Origin: Pseudomonas reinekei
Lineage (GTDB): Bacteria > Pseudomonadota > Gammaproteobacteria > Pseudomonadales > Pseudomonadaceae
Assembly: GCF_001945365.1 (NCBI RefSeq)
Contig: NZ_MSTQ01000004.1
Coordinates: 248,001 to 312,000 of the forward strand
DNA: 64,000 nt
Direction: 5' to 3'
Below, piece after piece: positions 34,489-43,562 of this stretch. A program made the translations under genes and the position numbers. Under the pieces are notes generated by a model. It saw only the letters and a program-made list of their open reading frames with translations, was not told where the DNA came from and ran no database searches. Position 1 is the stretch's first letter, and every line of letters starts with the position of its first letter.

Positions 34489-36237
34489 TCAGTTGTTTTG
34501 CCCCGACACCACCATAGACGTTGCCGCCTGCTGCAAATCCAGTGCGGGCAACTCCGTCGGCATGTTCAACCGGCGCAACACCGGAGAATCATAGCCATAC
34601 ACGTCGGGCTTGAACGTCACCCGTCCATCGTTGCTCATATCGACCGTCCAGTAAGCCAACAACACCGGCACCTTGACCGGCAGCTTGATGTTTTCGGTCT
34701 TGCCGTTGGCCAATTGCTTTTGAATACCTTCGCTGTTCCAGCGCACCGGATCGTTGAACAACAGTTCGACCAACTGCAACGGATTCTCCACCCGAATACA
34801 GCCGGAACTGGTGGCGCGCATGGACTTGGCGAACAACTCGCGGTGCGGCGTGTCGTGCAAATAAATGGCGTAATCGTTGGGGAAGCGAATGACCACCTGG
34901 CCCAGGGAGTTTTCCGGACCGGCATCCTGGCGCAACGTAATGCCGCGAGCGTTGTACCAGTCGATGCCCGCCGGATCGAGCACATTGCCCTCCCGGTCGA
35001 GGGCCCGGATCCGGTTGGCGGCCAGATAGCCCGGATTCTGTTGAATCTTGGGCAACATGTCCTTGACCAGAATCGTTGGCGGCACCGTCCACGTCGGGTT
35101 GAACGTGACATAGGTAATTTCGGACTGGAACACCGGCGTGCTGCGAAACGGCTTGCCGACCTGCACCCGGGAGCGCCAGACCGGTTGGCCATCGCGATAC
35201 AGCGCAACCTTGTATCCGGCGATATCAACGATGACGAACGTGCCCTGAAGTTTGTACAGCAACCACCGCGCCCGCTCCATGTTCACCCGGACCTGATCGA
35301 TCCGCGCCTCCACCGGCACGTTCAACGCCGCCAGGGTCGCCGCCCCCGCTACACCATCCGCGCCCAGATACTGCTCAGACTGATACTTCTTCACCGCCGC
35401 GATGACTTTTTCGTCGTAATCCGTGCGCTTGCCCGTTTGCGCTTCCAGGTAGCCACCGGCCGCCAGGCGGGCACGCAGCTGCGCCACTGCCACACCGTCC
35501 ATGCCGGGCTTGAGCGATTGTCCTTGCGTCACTGTTGGCCAGCCGCCCGCATCCCTGACCTGGCGCAAATGCGCCAAGGCCACACGCATGTTGCGATAAA
35601 CCGCCTCCTGCGGTGGCGCTTGAGCAAATGCGCGAGCCACATCGTGATCGTCCAGGGCAGTGAAGAAGCTGTTGACGTCCTCGCGGGGATCCACCCCGAC
35701 CGGGTCAAAATTCCAGTGGAAATCCAGGCGTGCCGGATCGACTTTGCCACGCCGCAATTGCAGCAGCGCGGTGATGTGTGTGCGAGTAGCCGCGAGATCA
35801 AAAGCCGCCGCCTGCGCCGGAGTCGGTGCGGTCGCATGAAGCGCCAGTTGCGCCTGAGCCAGTTCCGCCACCCGGAAATCCGTCGGCACAAGGCCATCGA
35901 TATCTGTTTCGTTGAGGCTTTTGAGCAGTTGCGTGACGTCCCGCCCGTCCGTCCAGGCGGCACGAAAATTACGATGGGAATAGAAATCCATCACCACCCG
36001 GCTGACATCCACGCGTTGATGCTTGCCCGAAGTGAGCAGCGGCGGGAACGAAGATTGCATCGGTTCCAGCACCGCCTGGATCGCTTGACCGACGACATCA
36101 TCCGGCGCAGCAGCCACGGGACTGGTTGGCGGAGTTATCGGCATGATCGGCGAAGTTTCGGCGAAGGCAGTGCCGCTGATCAGAAAGACCATAAAAAATA
36201 CACGGCTTATGACGAATAACCTTGTTAATTGACCCAT
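34489..36237 (-). CDS. L,D-transpeptidase, YcbB/LdtD type
   Basis: The 582-residue protein has a signal peptide (about 1-26), an N-terminal scaffold domain, a peptidoglycan-binding helix bundle near 268-310 (GMDGVAVAQLRARLAAGGYL and GVAGAATLAALN), and a C-terminal YkuD domain at about 335-515. The catalytic site is HDTPHRELFAKSMRATSSGCIRV with the Cys near 487. It forms 3-3 cross-links in the periplasm, and such enzymes confer some beta-lactam tolerance. A second YkuD-fold gene is divergent 82 bases away. Confidence 0.92.
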   Translation of the reverse strand: MGQLTRLFVISRVFFMVFLISGTAFAETSPIMPITPPTSPVAAAPDDVVGQAIQAVLEPMQSSFPPLLTSGKHQRVDVSRVVMDFYSHRNFRAAWTDGRDVTQLLKSLNETDIDGLVPTDFRVAELAQAQLALHATAPTPAQAAAFDLAATRTHITALLQLRRGKVDPARLDFHWNFDPVGVDPREDVNSFFTALDDHDVARAFAQAPPQEAVYRNMRVALAHLRQVRDAGGWPTVTQGQSLKPGMDGVAVAQLRARLAAGGYLEAQTGKRTDYDEKVIAAVKKYQSEQYLGADGVAGAATLAALNVPVEARIDQVRVNMERARWLLYKLQGTFVIVDIAGYKVALYRDGQPVWRSRVQVGKPFRSTPVFQSEITYVTFNPTWTVPPTILVKDMLPKIQQNPGYLAANRIRALDREGNVLDPAGIDWYNARGITLRQDAGPENSLGQVVIRFPNDYAIYLHDTPHRELFAKSMRATSSGCIRVENPLQLVELLFNDPVRWNSEGIQKQLANGKTENIKLPVKVPVLLAYWTVDMSNDGRVTFKPDVYGYDSPVLRRLNMPTELPALDLQQAATSMVVSGQNN

Positions 36238-36319
36238 GGATAATCCTTAATCTCCCGCAATCAAAGGGCTAGCGTCCAACTCGCTGCTAGACTCGAAATA
36301 TTCCTGATGAGACATTTTT

Positions 36320-37024
36320 ATGGCGCTACATCGCTTTGGCTTTCTGTACACAGCTCTGCTGTTGACGTCGGCTTCCCTTTCAACAGCCTACGCCGATTCA
36401 CTTGAAGTCGCGCTGGCCAAAGCCGCTCCAAATGCCAATGCCAAGGTGATTGCCCTGGCAGTCCGTGCCACCCAATGCACCCGCGTCCAAGGCGCCGCCC
36501 CGGCACAGAGACTAGCAGTGATCGATTACTCCCTGCCTTCGACCGAACAACGCCTGTGGGTGTTCGATCTGAAAAAGCGCAAATTGCTGTTCCAGGAGCT
36601 CGTCGCCCATGGCCGCAACAGCGGCGAAAACATGGCCACTCAGTTCTCCAATCAAAACGAAAGCTTCGCCACCAGCCTGGGCCTGTTCCGCACCCAGCAA
36701 AGCTATCGCGGCCAGAATGGCTATTCATTGCGCATGGAAGGCCTGGAACCGGGCTTCAACGATAACGCCTTCGACCGCGCAATCGTCATTCATGGCGCGC
36801 CGTACGTCAGTCCCGTGCTGGCAAGGGCGAATGGCCGGATCGGCAGAAGCCTCGGTTGCCCCGCAGTCCGACCGGCAATTGCCCACCGGCTGATCGATTC
36901 GATGAAGGATGGGCAACTGCTGTTTTCCTACTACCCGGATCAGCGCTGGCTGAAGTCGTCGTCCTACATCAACTGCAGCGGCGGCACCGTGGCCTCGTCT
37001 GACAAGCCTACCAAGCGCCAGTAA
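36320..37024 (+). CDS. Secreted murein L,D-transpeptidase-like protein (YkuD_2 family)
   Basis: The 234-residue protein has a signal peptide (to about 25), AVIDYSLPSTEQRLWVFDLKK near 66-86, HGRNSG near 97-102, and the catalytic part VIHGAPYV near 154 and GRSLGCPAVRP near 171-181 with the conserved Cys. This is the YkuD_2 type, shorter than classical L,D-transpeptidases. The pair with the divergent YcbB-like gene suggests coordinated cell-wall remodelling. Confidence 0.85.
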   Translation: MALHRFGFLYTALLLTSASLSTAYADSLEVALAKAAPNANAKVIALAVRATQCTRVQGAAPAQRLAVIDYSLPSTEQRLWVFDLKKRKLLFQELVAHGRNSGENMATQFSNQNESFATSLGLFRTQQSYRGQNGYSLRMEGLEPGFNDNAFDRAIVIHGAPYVSPVLARANGRIGRSLGCPAVRPAIAHRLIDSMKDGQLLFSYYPDQRWLKSSSYINCSGGTVASSDKPTKRQ

Positions 37025-37037
37025 AACGTCCTCCACC

Positions 37038-37052
37038 TGACAAATCTGTAAT
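37038..37052. promoter_or_regulatory. Cop box upstream of copA
   Basis: TGACAAATCTGTAAT fits the CopR-type cop box TGACA-N4-TGTNAT and lies 80 bases before the copA ATG. A CopR-CopS two-component system would act here; its genes are not in the window. Confidence 0.55.
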
Positions 37053-37131
37053 CTTCGCCTCAGCCTGTTGAAAGGCACCGTTCGTTAGTCTCGTCGATAA
37101 GTTCACCAGGCTGACGGACGGGATAATCGGC

Positions 37132-38829
37132 ATGCACTCCAACACTTCACGACGCACCTTCGTCAAAGGCCTGGCTGCAGGCGGACTGCTGAGCGGTTTC
37201 GGATTATGGCGCCCGTCCGTCTGGGCGATCACCAGCCCCGGCGAACCGCAAGTGCTGGCCGGCAGCGATTTCGAGCTGTTCATCGGTGAAACCCCTGTCA
37301 ACTTCACCGGCAATCCGCGCACCGCGATGACTATCAATGGCAGCCTTCCCGGCCCTCTCCTGCGCTGGCGCGAAGGCGATACGGTCACGTTGCGGGTGAA
37401 GAACGCACTCAAGGACAGCACCTCCATTCACTGGCACGGGATTTTGTTGCCCGCCAACATGGATGGCGTGCCGGGGCTGAGCTTCAAGGGCATAGACCCC
37501 GGCGGGCTGTATGTCTACCAATTCAAAGTCCGACAAAACGGCACCTACTGGTATCACAGCCATTCGGGGCTGCAGGAACAATCCGGCGTCTACGGCCCGC
37601 TGGTGATTGACGCCAGGGAGCCGGAGCCTTTCCAGTACGACCGCGATTACGTGGTGATGCTGACCGACTGGACCGACGAAGACCCGGCCAGCCTGATGAA
37701 AACGCTGAAAAAGCAGTCCGATTACTACAACTACCACAAGCGCACCGTGGGCGATTTCATCGACGACGTCAGCGCCAACGGTTGGGGGGCGACCGTTGGC
37801 GATCGCAAGATGTGGGCTGAAATGAAGATGAATCCCACCGATCTGGCCGACGTCAGCGGCGCCACCTACACCTACTTGATGAACGGCCAGCCACCGGACG
37901 CGAACTGGACCGGTGTGTTCCGTCCCGGCGAAAAACTGCGGCTGCGTTTCATCAACGGCTCGGCCATGAGCTACTTCGACGTGCGCATTCCTGGCCTGAA
38001 AATGACCGTTGTCGCGGCCGATGGCCTGCACGTCAAACCCGTGAGCGTCGACGAATTTCGCATTGCCGTGGCGGAGACCTTCGACGTGATTGTCGAGCCG
38101 ACTGACACCGCCTACACCGTGTTCGCTCAATCGATGGACCGTAGCGGCTACGCCCGCGGCAGCCTTGCGATGAAACCTGGCCTGTCCGCGCCTGTGCCAC
38201 CGCTGGACCCTCGTCCCTTGGTCAGCATGGAGGACATGGGTATGGGCGGAATGGATCACGGCGACATGGCCGGCATGGACCACAGCAACATGGCCATGCC
38301 CGGGATGCAGTCTCATCCCGATTCGGAAAACGACAACCCGCTGGTGGACATGCAAGCCATGTCCACCTCACCCAAACTCGACGACCCCGGCCTGGGCCTG
38401 CGCAACAATGGCCGCCGGGTTCTGACCTACGCCGACCTGCGCAGTACCTTCGAGGACCCGGATGGCCGCGATCCCGGGCGCACGATCGAGTTACATCTGA
38501 CCGGGCATATGGAGAAGTTCTCCTGGTCGTTCAACGGCGTGAAATTCTCCGATGCCGAGCCTCTGTACCTCACGTATGGCGAGCGCGTTCGCGTGGTGCT
38601 GGTCAACGACACGATGATGATGCACCCCATCCACCTGCACGGAATGTGGAGCGACCTCGAAGACGAGAACGGCGCCTTCATGGTGCGCAAGCACACCATT
38701 GACATGCCACCGGGCACACGCCGCAGCTACCGGGTAACCGCCGACGCGCTCGGGCGCTGGGCCTATCACTGCCATCTCCTGTTCCACATGGAAATGGGCA
38801 TGTTCCGTGAAGTTCGCGTGGAAGAATGA
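37132..38829 (+). CDS. copA: Periplasmic multicopper oxidase CopA
   Basis: The 565-residue protein has a Tat signal ([21 protein letters not shown]). Copper sites appear as HWHG (about 102), HSHSG (about 144), HPIHLHG near 501 and [12 protein letters not shown] near 545. A Met/His-rich insert ([17 protein letters not shown] near 370-390) binds extra copper. It oxidises or sequesters Cu(I) in the periplasm and is the first gene of copABCD. Length is close to that of known CopA proteins. Confidence 0.95.
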   Translation: MHSNTSRRTFVKGLAAGGLLSGFGLWRPSVWAITSPGEPQVLAGSDFELFIGETPVNFTGNPRTAMTINGSLPGPLLRWREGDTVTLRVKNALKDSTSIHWHGILLPANMDGVPGLSFKGIDPGGLYVYQFKVRQNGTYWYHSHSGLQEQSGVYGPLVIDAREPEPFQYDRDYVVMLTDWTDEDPASLMKTLKKQSDYYNYHKRTVGDFIDDVSANGWGATVGDRKMWAEMKMNPTDLADVSGATYTYLMNGQPPDANWTGVFRPGEKLRLRFINGSAMSYFDVRIPGLKMTVVAADGLHVKPVSVDEFRIAVAETFDVIVEPTDTAYTVFAQSMDRSGYARGSLAMKPGLSAPVPPLDPRPLVSMEDMGMGGMDHGDMAGMDHSNMAMPGMQSHPDSENDNPLVDMQAMSTSPKLDDPGLGLRNNGRRVLTYADLRSTFEDPDGRDPGRTIELHLTGHMEKFSWSFNGVKFSDAEPLYLTYGERVRVVLVNDTMMMHPIHLHGMWSDLEDENGAFMVRKHTIDMPPGTRRSYRVTADALGRWAYHCHLLFHMEMGMFREVRVEE

Positions 38830-38839
38830 GGCGCCAAAC

Positions 38840-39727
38840 ATGATCAGACTCATCCCCATTGCCATGACCTTCATCACCGCTGGTCTGCCGTTCTCCACGG
38901 TAAAAGCCGCCTCAAGCGACATGCAGGGCATGGATCACAGCCAGATGACCTCAATGGATCATGGCGAGCTGCAAACCATGGACGAAGGCCAGATGCAACC
39001 TGCAGCCCCGACCGAAAGTCGTACGCCCATCCCGGCACTGACCGACGCCGACCGAGCGGCCGTCTTCCGCAGCCATAGCGGTCATGCCGTACATGACACT
39101 GCGCTGAACTCACTCTTTCTTGCCGATAAACTCGAATGGCAGGACGCCGACGACGGCAGCACCCTGGCCTGGGATTTGTCCGGCTGGATCGGTGGCGACA
39201 TCGATCGTCTTTGGCTGCGCTCTGAAGGCGAACGCACCAACGGCAAGACCGAAGATGCTGAAATCCAGGCGCTTTGGGGCCATGCGATCAGCCCATGGTG
39301 GGACGTGGTCAGCGGTATCCGCCAGGACTTCAAACCCGGTGCCCCGCAAACCTGGGCCGCGTTAGGCGTGCAAGGCATGGCGCTGTACAACTTCGAAACC
39401 GAGGCGACGGCATTCATCGGTGAAGGCGGTCAGAGCGCCGTGCGACTGGAAGGCGACTACGACATCCTGCTGACCAACCGCCTCATCCTGCAACCGACCG
39501 CGGAACTTAACGTCTACGGCAAGAACGACCCGCAACGAGGGATTGGCTCCGGCCTGTCCAATAGCGAAGCGGGCCTGCGCCTGCGTTACGAAATTCGCCG
39601 GGAGTTTGCGCCCTACATTGGCGTGACCTGGAACCGCACCTACGGCAAAACCGCCGATTACGCCACGACCGATGGCGAGGATCGCAGCGAGGCGCGGCTG
39701 GTTCTCGGCGTGCGTCTGTGGTTCTGA
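38840..39727 (+). CDS. copB: Outer membrane copper resistance protein CopB
   Basis: ATG 38840 ([17 protein letters not shown]) gives 295 residues with a signal peptide, a His/Met-rich copper-binding N-terminal stretch ([20 protein letters not shown] near 33-52), and a beta-barrel domain from about 90 ending in a terminal Phe (LVLGVRLWF). CopB sits in the outer membrane and works with CopA. The gap to copA is 10 bases. Confidence 0.93.
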   Translation: MIRLIPIAMTFITAGLPFSTVKAASSDMQGMDHSQMTSMDHGELQTMDEGQMQPAAPTESRTPIPALTDADRAAVFRSHSGHAVHDTALNSLFLADKLEWQDADDGSTLAWDLSGWIGGDIDRLWLRSEGERTNGKTEDAEIQALWGHAISPWWDVVSGIRQDFKPGAPQTWAALGVQGMALYNFETEATAFIGEGGQSAVRLEGDYDILLTNRLILQPTAELNVYGKNDPQRGIGSGLSNSEAGLRLRYEIRREFAPYIGVTWNRTYGKTADYATTDGEDRSEARLVLGVRLWF

Positions 39728-39779
39728 CCCCCTATACCCACAATGAAAAACAGCCGCATTGAGCGGCAAGAGGCCTTGC

Positions 39780-40163
39780 ATGCACATCATCAAAAACACC
39801 GCTGTCACTGTCGTGCTGTCAGCCGGGCTGCTAATGGGCACCATAGTTCAAGCCCATCCGAAGTTGCTGTCCTCCAGCCCTGCCGACGGTGCCATGGGTG
39901 CGGCGCCCGACACCATCGAACTGCACTTTTCCGAAAACCTGGTCACGCAGTTTTCCGGGGCAAAACTGGTCATGACCGAAATGTCCGGCATGGCGCATTC
40001 TCCCACGCCCATGAAAGCCAGAGTCAGCGCTGGCAGCGACCCGAAATTCATGCTCATTACGCCGCTGGCACCGCTACCCGCTGGCACCTACAAGGTCGAG
40101 TGGCGCGCCGTGTCCTCGGACACCCACCCGATCACCGGCAACGTTTCATTCAAAGTGAAGTGA
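39780..40163 (+). CDS. copC: Periplasmic copper-binding protein CopC
   Basis: ATG 39780 gives 127 residues with a signal peptide ending in VQA; the mature chain starts HPKLLSSSPADGA, so the N-terminal His needed for Cu(II) binding is exposed. KLVMTEMSGMAHSPTPMK near 68-85 supplies Met/His ligands, and DTHPITGNVSFKVK closes the beta-barrel. It hands copper to CopD. Part of copABCD. Confidence 0.93.
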   Translation: MHIIKNTAVTVVLSAGLLMGTIVQAHPKLLSSSPADGAMGAAPDTIELHFSENLVTQFSGAKLVMTEMSGMAHSPTPMKARVSAGSDPKFMLITPLAPLPAGTYKVEWRAVSSDTHPITGNVSFKVK

Positions 40164-40166
40164 TTG

Positions 40167-41087
40167 ATGAGCGACTCGGCCCAGATCGTTCTGCGCTTTT
40201 TGTTGTACGTGGATTTGATGCTGCTATTTGGCATCGCGCTGTTCGGGTTGTACAGCCTTAAGGGGCAGGAACGGATTTCGGGGGGCGTGCTGCCATTTCG
40301 ATCACTACTGGTGGGCGCGGCCATTGTCGGGGGGGCGCTATCCGTCATTGGCATGCTGCTGATGGTCAGCGCCATGAGCGGGGAATCCGACCTTGGCGAA
40401 CTGCGCCCGCACATGGAAATGATGGTGTTTGAAATGGACGCCGGGATGGCCTGGATGATTCGGATCACGATGTTGTCAGTCGTCGCTTTGGCGGTGTTAT
40501 GCAACACGCGCGCATCTGCACCAGGCTTATGGGTAGCGGCTATTGCTGGCGCTATCGCCCTCGCCTCTCTGGCCTGGAGCGGACATGGAGCCATGGATGA
40601 AGGCGTCTGGCATTTCACCGCAGACATCCTGCACTTGCTGGCCGCGGGTGCCTGGCTGGGGGCATTGGTCGCGTTTTTCTGGATGTCACGCGACAACCGC
40701 CTGCAATCGGAAAAGCACATCCGTCTCCTGGCACGTGCCGTCACCCGGTTCGAGTCCGTGGGTGCGCTGATTGTGCTTGTCATCACAATCACCGGCGTTG
40801 TGAACTACCTATACATCGCCGGACCAAGCATTGACGCAGTGCTGCCAGGCACCTACGGCGTTTTGCTGTTGATCAAAGTCGCCTTGTTCGCCGGTATGCT
40901 CGTACTGGCCGCGCTAAACCGCCTCCATTGGGGACCGTTGCTCCAGCACTCATTGCGAGAGGGGCAGTATCGCGTAGCGGCGAACACGCTTCGCTGCAGC
41001 ATGAAGATAGAGCTCGCTGCAGGTCTGTTGATTGTAGGGTTGGTGGCGTGGCTGGGAACGTTGAGCCCGCAAGTGGACGAGTTGTGA
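40167..41087 (+). CDS. copD: Inner membrane copper transport protein CopD
   Basis: The ATG at 40167, three bases after the copC stop, gives 306 residues with eight likely membrane helices. HFTADILHLLAAGAWLGALVAFFWM near 152-176, RFESVGALIVLVITITGVVNYLYI near 194-217, and LLIKVALFAGMLVLAALNRLHWGP near 236-259 are CopD-family text with conserved His and Arg. It moves copper between periplasm and cytoplasm. Confidence 0.93.
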   Translation: MSDSAQIVLRFLLYVDLMLLFGIALFGLYSLKGQERISGGVLPFRSLLVGAAIVGGALSVIGMLLMVSAMSGESDLGELRPHMEMMVFEMDAGMAWMIRITMLSVVALAVLCNTRASAPGLWVAAIAGAIALASLAWSGHGAMDEGVWHFTADILHLLAAGAWLGALVAFFWMSRDNRLQSEKHIRLLARAVTRFESVGALIVLVITITGVVNYLYIAGPSIDAVLPGTYGVLLLIKVALFAGMLVLAALNRLHWGPLLQHSLREGQYRVAANTLRCSMKIELAAGLLIVGLVAWLGTLSPQVDEL

Positions 41088-41236
41088 CGTCATGGCTTGT
41101 TAAATCTTGATACATGTCCGAAACTGCGGTCGCGCCGACAGCACGCCGGTCGCATGCAAGACGCGTTGATAAGCGCACCGAACGACAACTCGGTCGATGC
41201 CTCGACCGAGCAAAACCCTCAAAAAAAGGACAGACA

Positions 41237-41665
41237 ATGAGCAGCACGGATGAATTGCAAACCTACAACGCCAGCCCGAAATGGCAAGAGCGTTTCGCTT
41301 TCTTCGATCAACACGGCGCGCCAAAAAGCCCGGAATTCAAATCCGCTTTCAAGCAGTTGCCAGCGCGCAAGCGCATTCTGATCAACCTGAACTTCATCGC
41401 GTTTTTCTTCGGGCCCATCTATCTGTTCGTGCTTGGACTGTGGAAAAAGAACCTGGCGATCATCGCGATTATCATCGCCCTCTCCTTCGTCCTGACACTG
41501 ATATTCAGTCTGCTGGGTTACGAAGAAGGCCCCAAAGCCCTAAACACCGGCCTGAATATCGTCTTTGCGCTGATGTACGGGCTGAGCGCCAACTACGCCT
41601 ACTACCTGAAACAGGTCAAAGGCTCACAAGGCTGGAATCCTTTTGAAGGTTTGAGGATGCTCTGA
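41237..41665 (+). CDS. DUF2628 inner membrane protein
   Basis: ATG 41237 follows AAAAAGGACAGACA and gives 142 residues; the frame is open further left but without a better site. WQERFAFFDQHGAP near 14-27 and FKQLPARKRILINLNFIAFFFGPIYLFVLGLWKKNL near 36-71 are DUF2628 text. Three hydrophobic helices are likely. Function unknown. Confidence 0.82.
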   Translation: MSSTDELQTYNASPKWQERFAFFDQHGAPKSPEFKSAFKQLPARKRILINLNFIAFFFGPIYLFVLGLWKKNLAIIAIIIALSFVLTLIFSLLGYEEGPKALNTGLNIVFALMYGLSANYAYYLKQVKGSQGWNPFEGLRML

Positions 41666-41675
41666 TCCTCTCCCG

Positions 41676-41712
41676 AATGCAGAACGGCGCAATCATTGCG
41701 CCGTTCTGCATC
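41676..41712. terminator. Bidirectional hairpin between DUF2628 gene and lipoprotein gene
   Basis: TGCAGAACGGCGCAAT and ATTGCGCCGTTCTGCA are 16-base perfect arms around a one- or two-base loop between two convergent genes. T-runs are short, so the structure may serve mainly as a 3' end barrier. Confidence 0.7.
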
Positions 41713-41714
41713 GG

Positions 41715-41933
41715 TCAATCGTCCTGCAACAACCCCGAACTGTACTCACCAAAACTGTTGCCCAGCGCACTGCCATGGAAATTCAACTGGCTGGCGCTAC
41801 GAGTCGGCCCCGGGCCGAAACCGCTGGACGGCCACGAGTCATCCGCATACCGGTGATCGGTACTCACACCGGAACAGGCGCTCAACAGTACAGCACCCGC
41901 GATCAACGAGACTTTGATGAGGTTTGCGATCAT
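41715..41933 (-). CDS. Small outer-membrane-type lipoprotein
   Basis: ATG 41933 gives 72 residues. A lipoprotein signal (MIANLIKVSLIAGAVLLSAC) ends in the lipobox LSAC with the modified Cys at 20, followed by Ser, which favours the outer membrane. The rest is Gly/Ser-rich and probably unfolded (SGFGPGPTRSASQLNFHGSALGN). The longer frame to 42098 lacks a convincing start. Function unknown. Confidence 0.72.
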   Translation of the reverse strand: MIANLIKVSLIAGAVLLSACSGVSTDHRYADDSWPSSGFGPGPTRSASQLNFHGSALGNSFGEYSSGLLQDD

Positions 41934-42131
41934 TTTGCGGGTTCCTGTGGGGCTGGATGCAGTTTGAAAAGGGTCGGGATTGATCCTATGCCGGAGTTCG
42001 GTCAGGCAGGATGAAACCTGACTCGGCGACAGCGTCGGTTCAGGAAGTGTTGAAAACATCGCTTTGAGGCACGTCCGCGGTAAGCGTCTGGCGAACACAC
42101 CTATGAATGTGTTGAACCGAAGATAACGGCA

Positions 42132-42635
42132 TCAGCATTTCAATTGTCCATAGGCTCGGGCCATGACTTCCCAGGTTCTCGCGTCGGCAGGAATCAGATG
42201 CTCAATACGCAGCGACTCCATCGTAATGTCGAGAGGCATGCCAAATGTTGTAAAAGTTGACATGAATTTCAGTTCCCCATGCCTTGAGTCGAGCCGCGTC
42301 AGTACCAACGGAGGCAGTTCGTTTGTCAACGTGGAAGCCTCTTGAGGCGTGGGGAGGCTTTTCAGAAGCGTAGCGAGCCCCGGGTTGCTCAGGGCCTCTC
42401 TAGCTGCCCTTTGCCAAGCAATCAATCTGATTTCCTCGACGTTGTTCAGATGATCGCCCAACCCTCCAGGCTCCAGCAGCGTTACCAACAGATTTAGGCC
42501 TTCTGCCGCATCGGCACTCAGGCCGACCAGATCGAACAGCACTCCAGTGCTGGCGTTGGCTGCCAATATCTCCCACTGACTCCCCAAGACAATCGCTGGT
42601 GCGGGGTTGTTGGCATGAAGCAGGTGAGTTATACC
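42132..42635 (-). pseudogene. Truncated XRE-family regulator: MmyB-like C-terminal domain only
   Basis: The frame encodes the ligand-binding C-terminal half of an XRE/MmyB-type regulator: NPAPAIVLGSQWEILAANAS, LVTLLEPGG, VEEIRLIAWQRAAREALSNP, and the usual ending TFTTFGMPLDITMESLRIEHLIPADA. The N-terminal helix-turn-helix is missing. Homology stops at about 42636, exactly where an inverted repeat begins, and a TAA lies in frame at 42651-42653. Only a TTG start is available (42587). It is best read as a gene cut by a repeat insertion or deletion. Confidence 0.7.
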
Positions 42636-42681
42636 AAAAAGGGGACGGATTTATTTTCCAGAATAAATTAGTGCCCTTTTC
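42636..42681. repeat. Imperfect inverted repeat, RAYT/MITE-like
   Basis: AAAAAGGGGACGGATTTATT and a mirrored AATAAATTAGTGCCCTTTT face each other across a few bases. Ends of the type AAAAGGGGACGGATTTATTT flank REP-associated transposase genes in gammaproteobacteria; here no transposase remains. It adjoins the truncated regulator. Confidence 0.5.
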
Positions 42682-42768
42682 TCCACGTTTAAGACTGAAA
42701 TCAAAAAGGACGCCATCCAGAACGTCCTTCTGTTATCCATCATTACCCTCCAGGTGCCGAAAGTACCT

Positions 42769-43119
42769 TCATACCCCACCGGGTGGCTCGATGTTATCCA
42801 GCGCGCGATTCACCAACAGCTCCCCCACTACTGCCAACTGCTGGATCGACAGAGCAAGACTGCGCGGTGAACCTTCGAGTTTGCAAGTCAGATCGGTGGT
42901 CAAGGCGTTTAGCGACGCGAGAGTTTCGCAGGCATGACAAAGCAAGGTTTCAGTGTCGACGTTGGGAACTATCGTAAGAACGTGACAGATAGGGTCGGCG
43001 TGGCTCGGATTGCGTAGGCGTTTTCTGACAACGCGATGACTGGCTTCGGAGAGCTGACCAAAATTGACAGCTTCGCAAGCGGTTGAGGACTCAGGAGGAT
43101 CAGGCGTGATCTTTTTCAT
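42769..43119 (-). CDS. DUF6124 (DUF3077-like) Pseudomonas protein
   Basis: The 116-residue protein follows the family pattern: MKKITPDPPESS at the start, NVDTETLLCHACETLASLNALTTDLTCKLEGSPRSLALSIQQLAVVGELLVNRAL near 52-107. It is helical and probably forms a four-helix bundle. Members are common in Pseudomonas with no established function. The ATG follows AGGAACGAAAACG and lies behind a long structured leader. Confidence 0.82.
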   Translation of the reverse strand: MKKITPDPPESSTACEAVNFGQLSEASHRVVRKRLRNPSHADPICHVLTIVPNVDTETLLCHACETLASLNALTTDLTCKLEGSPRSLALSIQQLAVVGELLVNRALDNIEPPGGV

Positions 43120-43456
43120 CGTTTTCGTTCCTAGAATTAATTAAAGGAACTGCCAGCATCACTTCCACATGATGGGTGGCAGCTGTGCGCAGGTGTGGAA
43201 GACCGGGGATCTAGGAACCCGGCGCACTCGAGAGTGCCCCGCGCACAGCCGCCATAATTTAACAGCAGACATGAAAAAAACGCCTGCTTAAATTCAGGTG
43301 GCGCCTTGTGCGCCTAGATCTTGTGAAGGGCTTCCACACCCTTGTCGCTGATTTTGCAGCGACGGCGTAAGGTTAGCGGGGCTAACAAATGATGAGCAAT
43401 ATGGGTAAAGCGGACGCGACTTGAGAGAAATCTCCTACATTTTCGTGATGCTATAA
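43120..43456 (-). promoter_or_regulatory. Structured leader RNA of the DUF6124 gene, with two competing folds
   Basis: On the minus strand an RNA starting near 43444 would run about 325 bases to the ATG. Fold 1 is local: TGGCGGCTGTGCGC (43241-43254) pairs with GCGCACAGCTGCCA (43177-43190), enclosing hairpins GCACTC/GAGTGC and CCGGG/CCCGG, a three-way junction. Fold 2 is long-range: GGTGTGGAAG (43331-43340) pairs with CTTCCACACC (43192-43201), and GATCTAGG plus GCGCAC (43308-43320) pair with GTGCGCC and CCTAGATC (43208-43227). The two folds exclude each other. A stem with T7 (43274-43303) lies between, like an attenuator. Confidence 0.6.
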
Positions 43457-43479
43457 ACGGCAGATCAGCATCTTGTCAG
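43451..43479 (-). promoter_or_regulatory. Promoter of the DUF6124 leader RNA
   Basis: On the minus strand CTGACA (43474-43479) and TTATAG (43451-43456) are separated by exactly 17 bases. The expected start of the transcript, near 43444, lies just ahead of the structured leader. Confidence 0.55.
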
Positions 43480-43562
43480 CCGCTTTCGGACACGTCCGCG
43501 CCCCACAAGGCCAATCCTGATAAACTCCCTCACCTCCCAGCCCCACCGATTCCAGATTCCTC

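Noticed and set aside
34312..36219. 635-codon plus-strand ORF opposite the L,D-transpeptidase
   Set aside because: The minus-strand frame has a complete YcbB domain order and signal peptide; the plus frame is its shadow.
43177..43340. CRISPR-like or tRNA-like element
   Set aside because: The repeats are inverted and single-copy, with no regular spacing and no anticodon arm; a leader RNA explains them better.
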